From positions 1-32,942 of the forward strand of contig CABUNB010000026.1 of the NCBI GenBank assembly GCA_902492755.1: a DNA stretch of 32,942 nt. The letters run 5' to 3'. Of this stretch, positions 22,862-28,899 are shown one piece after another. The translations under genes and the position numbers were made by a program. The stretch is from an uncultured Collinsella sp. (lineage in GTDB: Bacteria > Actinomycetota > Coriobacteriia > Coriobacteriales > Coriobacteriaceae). The notes under the pieces were generated by a model. It was given only the letters and a program-made list of their open reading frames with translations. It had not been told where the DNA came from and ran no database searches. Position 1 is the first letter of the stretch. Every line of letters begins with the position of its first letter.

Positions 22862-23656
22862 ATGAATACGTTCATCAGTGCGGTGCTCGTCGGCCTCGTC
22901 GGCGTGTTCTGCATGTGGGACTCCCGCCTGCTCGGTCGTCTTAACTTCGAGCAGCCCCTCGTTGGCGCTACGCTCGTCGGTCTGCTGCTGGGCGATGTGC
23001 CCACCGGCCTTGCCGTCGGTGCCGCCGTCGAGCTCGTGTCCATGGGCCTGGTGCAGGTCGGCGCCGCCGTTCCGCCCGATATGGTCCTGGGCGGCATCGT
23101 GGCCGCTGCCTTTGCGTGCCTGACCGATGCTTCCGCCGAGACCGCCATGACGATCGCCATCCCGGTCGCCGTCCTGGGTCAGCTCCTCGGCATCGTGTTC
23201 CGTTCCATCATCGCCGCCCTCACCCATGTGGCAGATAGCGCGATCGATAACGGTAACTTCAAGACCGCCTACCGTATGCACATCTGCGCCGGCTCCGGTC
23301 TGTACGCCATCATGTACTTCCTGCCGATCTTCCTCGCCGTCTTTGTTGGCACCGACCTGGTTCAGGCCATCGTCAACATGGTTCCCGAGTGGCTGTCCAC
23401 TGGTCTTAACGTTTCGACCAAGATCATGACTGCCTACGGCTTGGCCCTGCTGCTCACCATGATGATCAAGAAGGGTATGACTCCGTTCCTGTTCATCGGT
23501 TTCCTGCTCGCCGCTTACCTCAACCTGTCCGTCATCGCGGTCGCTCTGATCGGTGTGTGCCTGGCTGTCGTCTTCATGGGCTTCAAGTTCAACGGTTCCC
23601 ATGCAGCCGCCGGTGTCGATTCCGACTACGATCCGCTCGAAGACGACGAAGACTAA
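22862..23656 (+). CDS. Mannose-family PTS EIIC component
   Basis: The 264-residue membrane protein is an EIIC of the mannose/sorbose/fructoselysine family. It has many hydrophobic helices, including the N-terminal INTFISAVLVGLVGVFCMWD-like segment and the conserved GLLLGDVPTGLAVGAAVELV (about 41-60). GAAVPPDMVLGGIVAAAFA (about 67-85) and the amphipathic region before HMCAG-like HICAGSGLYAI follow. With EIID it forms the translocation channel. The C-terminal tail is acidic (PLEDDED). GGAGAAGGG precedes the start, and the stop lies 13 nt before the EIID start, so translation is probably linked. Confidence 0.94.
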   Translation: MNTFISAVLVGLVGVFCMWDSRLLGRLNFEQPLVGATLVGLLLGDVPTGLAVGAAVELVSMGLVQVGAAVPPDMVLGGIVAAAFACLTDASAETAMTIAIPVAVLGQLLGIVFRSIIAALTHVADSAIDNGNFKTAYRMHICAGSGLYAIMYFLPIFLAVFVGTDLVQAIVNMVPEWLSTGLNVSTKIMTAYGLALLLTMMIKKGMTPFLFIGFLLAAYLNLSVIAVALIGVCLAVVFMGFKFNGSHAAAGVDSDYDPLEDDED

Positions 23657-23669
23657 GGAGGAACACACT

Positions 23670-24503
23670 ATGGCAACCGCAACCAAGGACGTGTCCCTGA
23701 ACAAGAAGGTCAGCCAGTTCTTCTGGCGCTCCTGGGCCATCCAGGCCTCTTGGAACTACGAGCGTCAGATGAACATGGGCTTCCTCTACGGCATGGTTCC
23801 CACGCTCGATCGCCTCTATCCGGATGAGTCCGACCCCAAGCAGCTCGCTGCTAAGAAAGAGGCTTACCACCGTCACATGGCGTTCTACAACTGCACCCCG
23901 CAGACGAGCGCTTTCATCCTGGGCCTCTCCGCCTCCATGGAGGAGGAGTACGCCAAGGATCCCGAGAACTTCGATCCCGATTCGATCAACGCGGTCAAGA
24001 CCTCCCTCATGGGTCCGCTTTCCGGCATCGGTGACTCCTTCTTCCAGGGCACCATCCGCGTTATCGCCTTTGGCCTGGGCGTTCAGCTGGCTCAGCAGGG
24101 CTCCATCATGGGCCCGATCCTGGCCATGCTCATCTCCATCGTCCCCTCTGTGCTGATCACTTGGTTCGCAGCCAAGATGGGCTATCAGGGCGGCCACGAG
24201 TACCTGAGCAAGCTTCAGGGCGGCGACCTCATGGAGAAGCTCATGTATGTCTGTGGCATCGTGGGTCTTATGTCCGTGGGCGGCATGATCGCTACGCTGA
24301 TCGGCGCCACCACCCCGCTGCAGTTCGCTGAGGGCACCGTCGTTATCCAGGACATCCTGGACGGCATGATGCCCCAGATGATCTCCCTTGGCCTCACCGG
24401 CCTTATGTACTGGCTCATCAAGAAGAACGTCAACACCGGTTGGCTTCTCGTGATCGCCATCGTGGGCGGCATCGCCCTCTCCGCGGCCGGCATCCTGGCC
24501 TAG
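23670..24503 (+). CDS. Mannose-family PTS EIID component
   Basis: The 277-residue EIID subunit starts with a cytoplasmic region containing the family hallmarks FFWRSWAIQASWNYERQMN (about 16-34) and the HMAFYNCTPQT segment. SLMGPLSGIGDSFFQGTIR (about 111-129) follows, with several hydrophobic helices up to the C terminus. EIIC and EIID together carry the sugar across the membrane and need EIIB for phosphorylation. ATG 23670 with AGGAGG upstream is clear; a longer reading frame starting inside the EIIC gene is not used. A stable hairpin and a palindrome follow before the next operon gene. Confidence 0.95.
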   Translation: MATATKDVSLNKKVSQFFWRSWAIQASWNYERQMNMGFLYGMVPTLDRLYPDESDPKQLAAKKEAYHRHMAFYNCTPQTSAFILGLSASMEEEYAKDPENFDPDSINAVKTSLMGPLSGIGDSFFQGTIRVIAFGLGVQLAQQGSIMGPILAMLISIVPSVLITWFAAKMGYQGGHEYLSKLQGGDLMEKLMYVCGIVGLMSVGGMIATLIGATTPLQFAEGTVVIQDILDGMMPQMISLGLTGLMYWLIKKNVNTGWLLVIAIVGGIALSAAGILA

Positions 24504-24537
24504 TCGCGACCAAGCGTCTAACCGCTTTCCCCCGGGG

Positions 24538-24568
24538 GCCTGCCTGGCATCCCATACCCCAGGCAGGC
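24538..24568 (+). repeat. Stable hairpin between EIID and SIS genes
   Basis: GCCTGCCTGG (24538-24547) pairs perfectly with CCAGGCAGGC (24559-24568) around an 11-nt loop. Only TT follows, so it is more likely a partial terminator or mRNA-stabilising element than a full stop of the operon. Confidence 0.65.
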
Positions 24569-24581
24569 TTCCATTCCCAAA

Positions 24582-24612
24582 ATGCGACAATGGGACAGTC
24601 CCCTTGTCGCAT
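24582..24612. repeat. 31-bp near-perfect palindrome with GGGACAGTCCC core
   Basis: ATGCGACAA and TTGTCGCAT (24582-24590, 24604-24612) surround the core GGGAC-A-GTCCC. Only one base pair is mismatched. It lies 90 bp before the SIS start and shares the GGGAC core with other intergenic palindromes of the window. Confidence 0.75.
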
Positions 24613-24702
24613 CCTCAACGGGCCGGCGACTCGGTCCAAACCACGGTAACCCTGCGAGCGCCCGGCAATGTGGCGCCGCAAAAATCGAAAGGAATGTGTC
24701 AG

Positions 24703-25686
24703 ATGTACGAGATCGACCTTAACCTCCCTAAGCAGATCGTCGCTGACGTCCTGTCCAACCACGAGATCCACAGCGTCGCTTTCGTCGGCTGCGGTGCTTC
24801 CATGTCCGACCTTTACCCCGCCAAGTACTTCCTGGCCAACAACACGGACAAGCTGAACGTTCAGATCTTCACCGCTAACGAGTTCAACTACGACACGCCT
24901 TCCTGGGTCAACGAGCACACCTTCGTGATCACCTGCTCCCTCGGTGGCTCCACGCCCGAGACCGTCGAGGCCAACAAGACCGCCAAGAAGCACAACTGCC
25001 CGGTCGTCTCCCTCACCAACAAGGCTGGCTCCGCTCTGACCGTCGACGCCGACCACGTCATCGTCCACGGCTTCCACGCCAACTATGCCGCCAAGGCCGA
25101 GAAGCCTGGCTATGCCATCGCTCTTGCTCTCGAGATCCTTCAGCAGACCGAGGGCTATGATCACTACGAGGATATGATCACCGGCCTCACCAACATCTTC
25201 GACCTGTGCGAGAACGCCGCTCAGCACTGCAAGAAGCTCGCCAAGAAGTTCGCCGAGGACTTCAAGGACGACAAGATGATCTACTTCATGGCTTCCGGTG
25301 CCTCCGAGAAGATGGCTTACTCTCACGCCGCCTTCCTGTTCACCGAGATGCAGTGGATCGACGCCGCTGCCTACAACACCGGTGAGTACTTCCACGGCCC
25401 GTTCGAGGTTTCCACCGAGGGTAAGCCCTACGTCTTCTTCATGTCCGATGGCGCTACTCGTCCGATGGACGCCCGCGCCCTCACCTTCCTTAAGCGCATG
25501 GGCGCCAAGGTCGCTCTGATCGACTCCAAGGACTACGGCCTGGCTGACGCCGTGCCCGCGAGCGTCGTCACCTACTTCAACCCGCTGCTGCACCTCGCCG
25601 TTATGCGCGAGTACGGCAACCAGATCGCCGAGGCCCGTCAGCACCCGCTGACCATGCGTCGCTACATGTGGAAGCTTTCCTACTAA
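24703..25686 (+). CDS. SIS-domain sugar-amine deglycase (GfrE/GfrF/FrlB-like), copy 2
   Basis: The 327-residue protein has two SIS domains: SVAFVGCGASMSDLYPAKYF (about 21-40) and FVITCSLGGSTPETVEANKT (about 72-91) in the first. In the second, the NTGEYFHGPFEVS motif carries Glu228 and His231. The C-terminal HPLTMRRYMWKLSY is close to that of fructoselysine/glucoselysine 6-phosphate deglycases, which release glucose 6-phosphate and lysine. It is the fourth gene of the PTS operon, 199 nt after EIID, so the phosphorylated PTS product is its likely substrate. ATG 24703 is preferred, with GAAAGGA ten bases upstream. A terminator follows. Confidence 0.92.
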   Translation: MYEIDLNLPKQIVADVLSNHEIHSVAFVGCGASMSDLYPAKYFLANNTDKLNVQIFTANEFNYDTPSWVNEHTFVITCSLGGSTPETVEANKTAKKHNCPVVSLTNKAGSALTVDADHVIVHGFHANYAAKAEKPGYAIALALEILQQTEGYDHYEDMITGLTNIFDLCENAAQHCKKLAKKFAEDFKDDKMIYFMASGASEKMAYSHAAFLFTEMQWIDAAAYNTGEYFHGPFEVSTEGKPYVFFMSDGATRPMDARALTFLKRMGAKVALIDSKDYGLADAVPASVVTYFNPLLHLAVMREYGNQIAEARQHPLTMRRYMWKLSY

Positions 25687-25720
25687 TCACAAGTAAGTAA
25701 ACCTTACGGGTTGATTGAGA

Positions 25721-25751
25721 GGGGATGGGGTTTGCGCCCCGTCCCCTTTTT
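25721..25751 (+). terminator. Terminator after the PTS operon SIS gene
   Basis: GGGGATGGGG (25721-25730) pairs with CCCCGTCCCC (25737-25746), one T-G pair, followed by a run of T. It lies between the SIS stop and the HAD gene, which may be reached by read-through or an unrecognised promoter. Confidence 0.85.
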
Positions 25752-25771
25752 GCTCTTGAGAGGAGATGCGT

Positions 25772-26401
25772 ATGATCAAGGCAGTGCTGTTTGATATGGA
25801 CGGCGTGCTGGTCGATACCGAGTGGTTCTACAACCGTCGCCGCGTGGCATTTATGGAAGAGAAGGGCTTCCACTTTGACGAGATCCCCGATCTTTCGGGG
25901 TCTAACGAGCCTGCCATCTGGAAGGCGCTGGTGCCCGACGATGTTGAGCTGCGCGAGCGCCTGCGCGTGGAGTACAAGCAGGTCTACAGCCCGGACCACC
26001 CCGTTCCGTATGCCGAGCTTCTCAACGAGCAGACGGAGCCGGTGATGCGTGAGCTGCACGAGCGCGGCGTGAAGTGTGCCATCGCAAGCTCGTCCTATCG
26101 CGAGCTTATTGACGAGCTGGTGGAGATTGCCGGTATCGCCGACGTGCTGGACTACACTATCAGCGGTCACGAGTGCAGCGCGTTTAAGCCCGACCCCGAG
26201 ATCTACCTGCGCGCCATGGAGGCGCTGGAGGTGGAGCCTACCGAGTGCCTGGTTATCGAGGACTCACCTTTGGGTATCGAGGCCGGCAAGCGCTCCGGCG
26301 CCCGCGTCCTGGCACTGCGTCCGCACGAGGGCGTCAACCTGGACCAGTCCGCCGCCGATACCATCATCGACAATCTCACCGATATCCTACCCGCCATTTA
26401 G
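25772..26401 (+). CDS. HAD-superfamily hydrolase, beta-phosphoglucomutase-like subgroup
   Basis: The 209-residue protein carries the HAD motifs of the phosphoglucomutase/phosphatase subgroup: LFDMDGVLVDTE (nucleophile Asp8 and acid-base Asp10), CAIASSSY (motif II Ser), the lysine in AFKPDPEIYLRAM, and the acidic motif VIEDSPLGIEAGKRSGA. Such enzymes dephosphorylate or isomerise small sugar phosphates. The position right after the PTS/deglycase operon suggests a sugar-phosphate substrate from the same pathway, but this is inference. ATG 25772 is preferred over ATG 25766 because GAGGAG then lies at a usable distance of six bases. Confidence 0.92.
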   Translation: MIKAVLFDMDGVLVDTEWFYNRRRVAFMEEKGFHFDEIPDLSGSNEPAIWKALVPDDVELRERLRVEYKQVYSPDHPVPYAELLNEQTEPVMRELHERGVKCAIASSSYRELIDELVEIAGIADVLDYTISGHECSAFKPDPEIYLRAMEALEVEPTECLVIEDSPLGIEAGKRSGARVLALRPHEGVNLDQSAADTIIDNLTDILPAI

Positions 26402-26405
26402 CAGC

Positions 26406-26449
26406 AAACCACCACAAAGGGGACAGGCACCTTTGTGGTGGTTTTTTCT
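26406..26449 (+). terminator. Terminator-like palindrome with GGGGACAGG core
   Basis: AAACCACCACAAAGG (26406-26420) is perfectly complementary to 26430-26444; the loop continues GGACAGGCA, giving the core GGGGACAGG. A T-run (26442-26447) follows. It starts five bases after the HAD stop codon and can serve as its terminator, while also belonging to the GGGGAC palindrome group. Confidence 0.85.
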
Positions 26450-26509
26450 TACTCCTGCTACAATCGCCGGCATGCCCCACAATTACATCTGCCTTCGAAA
26501 GGAGCCTAC

Positions 26510-27517
26510 GTGGCGAACGCCATCGATCAGCTCACGGACCGAGTGCTCGTACTCGGCCGCCTCACCATCGTCCGCCGCGCCATCACTGCCGTGGCGGTCA
26601 CCATATCCGCCATTCTGCAGACCTTCCTGATCCAGGCGTTCATTCGGCCCGCCGACCTGCTTCCGAGCGGCCTCACCGGCGTCGCGGTCCTACTCGATCG
26701 CGTCACCTCGCTCGGCGGCGTTCATATCGACACCTCGCTCGGCATGCTCGCGCTCAACATTCCCGTGGCGCTTCTGTGCTGGAGTGGCATTAGCAAGCGC
26801 TTCGTCATTTTCTCGATGATGCAGGTCGTGCTCTCGTCGCTGTTCCTCAACATCTTTCACTTCGCGCCGTTTTTGGGCGATAAGATCATGCTCATCATTT
26901 TTGGCGGTGTGGTCTCGGGTCTGGGCGCCGCTATCGCGCTCAAGTCTGGCGCATCCACCGGCGGCACCGACTTTATCGCGTTATGGATCTCCAACCACAC
27001 GGGCAAGACCATCTGGGGCGTCATCTTTGGCTTTAACTGCTTTATCCTGGCGATCTTTGGTTTTATGTTTGGTTGGGACAAGGCGGCGTACTCCATCGTG
27101 TTTCAGTTTATTTCGACCAAGACCATCGACAGCTTCTATCGTCGCTACGACCGCGTGACGCTGCAGATCACGACGCGCAAGGCGGACGAGGTCATGACCG
27201 CCTATGTTGACCATTTTCAGCACGGCATTAGCTGCGCCGAGGTCATTGGCGGATACAGCCGCGAGAAGATGTACCTGCTGCACGCCGTTGTATCGACCTA
27301 CGAGAGCCAGGACATTATCAAGCTGGTGTGCGACATTGATCCCGGCGCCGTGATCAACGTGTTCCACACGCTCAACTTTGTGGGCGGCTGGTGGGGCGGT
27401 CATGTCGACGAGCCCATGCCCACGGCCGTTCCCGATCCCGACAAGCCCGCACGCATGGCCAGCAGGCAGGCGCGCCTCAGCGAGCAGGATAGCCTGCAGC
27501 AGGACGACGGCAAGTAG
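26510..27517 (+). CDS. YitT-family membrane protein (YitT + DUF2179)
   Basis: The 335-residue protein has an N-terminal YitT membrane domain with about five to six helices (about 20-210). It contains the family-typical LIQAFIRPADLLPSGLTGVA and ALKSGASTGGTDFIALWI segments. A C-terminal cytoplasmic DUF2179 domain (about 220-300) reads RVTLQITTRKADEVMTAYVD, then ISCAEVIGGYSREKMYLLHAVVS. The last 40 residues are polar. Members are widespread in Gram-positive bacteria and their transport function is unknown. GTG 26510 is taken as start because GAAAGGA precedes it by six bases; no ATG start has a ribosome site. A perfect terminator follows. Confidence 0.92.
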   Translation: MANAIDQLTDRVLVLGRLTIVRRAITAVAVTISAILQTFLIQAFIRPADLLPSGLTGVAVLLDRVTSLGGVHIDTSLGMLALNIPVALLCWSGISKRFVIFSMMQVVLSSLFLNIFHFAPFLGDKIMLIIFGGVVSGLGAAIALKSGASTGGTDFIALWISNHTGKTIWGVIFGFNCFILAIFGFMFGWDKAAYSIVFQFISTKTIDSFYRRYDRVTLQITTRKADEVMTAYVDHFQHGISCAEVIGGYSREKMYLLHAVVSTYESQDIIKLVCDIDPGAVINVFHTLNFVGGWWGGHVDEPMPTAVPDPDKPARMASRQARLSEQDSLQQDDGK

Positions 27518-27558
27518 GGTTTTGGCATTTTGCCGGCCTGGCGCAATCCTGTCCGCTT

Positions 27559-27600
27559 GAGCCTCCCGAAAGCCTCGCTGCTTTCGGGAGGCTCTCGTTT
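27559..27600 (+). terminator. Rho-independent terminator after the YitT gene
   Basis: A perfect 15-bp stem (GAGCCTCCCGAAAGC at 27559-27573 with 27580-27594) is followed by TCGTTT. Confidence 0.85.
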
Positions 27601-27612
27601 ACCCAGATAAAA

Positions 27613-27645
27613 CCTACCAAAATGAAGCTGTCGCTTTTTGGTAGG
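27613..27645. repeat. Inverted repeat upstream of gntR-2
   Basis: CCTACCAAAA (27613-27622) and TTTTGGTAGG (27636-27645) are perfectly complementary around a 13-nt loop. GATAAAA and TTTTATC further out (27606-27612, 27658-27664) are complementary too. It could terminate transcription from either side or be a dispersed repeat. Confidence 0.55.
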
Positions 27646-27686
27646 GAGGGTGTATCGTTTTATCAATATGAGGTAACATGAAACTA

Positions 27687-27714
27687 GACGTTATATACGT
27701 ATTAGTTATTTCGA
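27687..27714. promoter_or_regulatory. CGTTATA-type operator before gntR-2
   Basis: GACGTTATATACG (27687-27699) followed by a degenerate half-site AGTTATTTCG (27704-27713). The first block matches the complementary strand of the site before the DMT gene at 11 of 13 bases and shares GACGTTATA with the PTS operon promoter. It implies autoregulation by gntR-2. Confidence 0.6.
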
Positions 27715-27737
27715 TATTCCAATAAGAGTGATTAGAT

Positions 27738-28457
27738 ATGCCTACGCCCAAAAATGCACCGCTTTACCAGCAGATTTATGACGAAATCAAGGACGCGATC
27801 GAGAAAGGTGTTTATGCACCCAAGGAGCGTATTCCGTCCGAGCTTGAGCTAGCCGAGCAGTACGACGTGAGCCGCATTACGGTGCGCCGCGCCGTCGAGG
27901 AGCTGTGCTCCGATGGCTACCTGGTTAAGCAGCAGGGCCGTGGCACCTTTGTCTCCACGCCGCACATCAACCGCCAGTTCCACGCTTCGACGCTGCAGAC
28001 GTTTACCGCGCTGTGTGCCGATAATGACATGAAGGCGGGCGCGCATGTGGTCGATCGCCAGATTGTGCCGGCACGTCAAAACGAGATGGAGTTCTTTGGC
28101 CTGCAGAAGGACGCGCTGCTGCTGCATATTAAGCGCGTGCGTACGGCCGACGGCGAGCCCATTTTTGAGGAGAACATCTTTGTGCCGTTTGACGCCTACC
28201 GTGAGCTGCTGACGGCCGATCTTGAGGACAAGTCGATTTTTTCCGAGGTCGAGCGTGTTGGCGGAACGCCGATTGTCTCGGTTGGCTACCGCACGGTCGA
28301 GGCCGTTCGTGCCAATACCGAGCAGGCGGCCGAGCTGGGCATCGCTCCGCACGATCCACTGCTCAACCTGCGTGCCGGCTTTATCGGCCCCAATGGCGAG
28401 CCGGTCCTGATGGGTAAGCAGTACTACGTGGGATCGCGCTACGTTATGGTCATGTAA
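27738..28457 (+). CDS. GntR-family regulator with UTRA domain (regulator 2)
   Basis: The 239-residue HutC-type regulator has an N-terminal winged helix (about 5-75; PLYQQIYDEIKDAIEKGVY, RIPSELELAEQYDVSRITV, RRAVEELCSDGYLVKQQGRG) and a C-terminal UTRA effector domain (about 85-235). The upstream site G(A/T)CGTTATA is also found before the PTS operon and the DMT gene, so it is the best candidate repressor of that regulon and of itself. The effector is probably a 6-phosphorylated sugar-amine. It closely resembles the third GntR regulator in the window (RRA.EEL, QQGRGTFV), so the two are probably paralogues with different operators. No strong ribosome site precedes ATG 27738. Confidence 0.93.
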   Translation: MPTPKNAPLYQQIYDEIKDAIEKGVYAPKERIPSELELAEQYDVSRITVRRAVEELCSDGYLVKQQGRGTFVSTPHINRQFHASTLQTFTALCADNDMKAGAHVVDRQIVPARQNEMEFFGLQKDALLLHIKRVRTADGEPIFEENIFVPFDAYRELLTADLEDKSIFSEVERVGGTPIVSVGYRTVEAVRANTEQAAELGIAPHDPLLNLRAGFIGPNGEPVLMGKQYYVGSRYVMVM

Positions 28458-28483
28458 GTTACGCGGTTTTGCCAAACCGCGTA
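28456..28483 (+). terminator. Hairpin after gntR-2
   Basis: GTTACGCGGTTT (28458-28469) and AAACCGCGTAAC (28474-28485) form a 12-bp perfect stem around TGCC directly after the stop codon. There is no T-run after it. Confidence 0.55.
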
Positions 28484-28485
28484 AC

Positions 28486-28596
28486 GGGCCGACGCTGCAA
28501 ACGCCCCTAAGCGGCAATCTGACGTTCAATCGTCGGTCGCGTACCAAAGTACGCTTCCCTCCTCTTTCACGTCACCTTGCTCGCTTAGGGGCGTTT
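28486..28596. repeat. Structured intergenic repeat, GACGCTGCAAACGCCCC family copy 2
   Basis: It begins with CGACGCTGCAAACGCCCC (28490-28507), six bases and GCAATCTGAC (28514-28523), the same blocks as at 15807-15840. AAACGCCCCTAAGCG (28499-28513) is perfectly complementary to 28582-28596, and GCGTAC/GTACGC (28539-28552) forms an inner hairpin, so about 100 nt can fold into a branched structure. Confidence 0.7.
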
Positions 28597-28642
28597 TCGC
28601 TGAATTATGCTCAACCGGCGACGTTTTCGCGCTTGTCAAGAT

Positions 28643-28696
28643 AGTCATTGGGGACGTTCTTAAACGACTAGTCGTTCAAGAACGTCCCCAATGACT
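28643..28696. repeat. 54-bp palindrome with GGGGACGTTCTT core
   Basis: The left arm 28643-28669 starts AGTCATTGGGGACGTTC, and the right arm 28670-28696 is its inverted copy with a single mismatch and no spacer. It is the largest of the GGGGAC palindromes in this window. Confidence 0.8.
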
Positions 28697-28703
28697 ACTC
28701 GCA

Positions 28704-28775
28704 GAATGAGCGTGGATAATCTCCCGTTTTTGGCTTGGTGACGGGCCCAAAGTGGGAGATTATCCACGCTCATTC
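28704..28775. repeat. Inverted repeat with 22-bp perfect arms
   Basis: The arm GAATGAGCGTGGATAATC plus TCCC (28704-28725) is perfectly complementary to 28754-28775, around a 28-nt loop. A diverged third copy of the arm end (ATCCACGCTCGTTCC) follows at about 28790-28804. Confidence 0.8.
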
Positions 28776-28899
28776 GGAAAGTGTCCAAAAATCCACGCTC
28801 GTTCCTTTCGGATTGCGCCGCCCGTGGCCGGTAGCCGGGCGACGCCGGTCCGCGTGGCGGCGTATAATCGGCGGCAGATGACTTGGACGTTAGGAAACC

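Larger units (their letters stand above)
28458..28899. other. 442-bp intergenic region packed with palindromes
   Basis: No gene is seen. Four different hairpins or inverted repeats follow one another: the gntR-2 hairpin, a structured repeat at 28486-28596, a 54-bp palindrome at 28643-28696 and a 22-bp-arm inverted repeat at 28704-28775. A TATAAT (28863-28868) is a possible -10 for recQ, without a convincing -35. Confidence 0.6.

Noticed and set aside
26458..26463. TACAAT hexamer as promoter of the YitT gene
   Set aside because: No -35 element at a proper distance; it lies just after a terminator, so a promoter is plausible but not supported.
28458..28899. Possible CRISPR-like array, because of several repeats in a row
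   Set aside because: The repeats differ from each other in sequence and length, and there are no regular spacers or cas genes.
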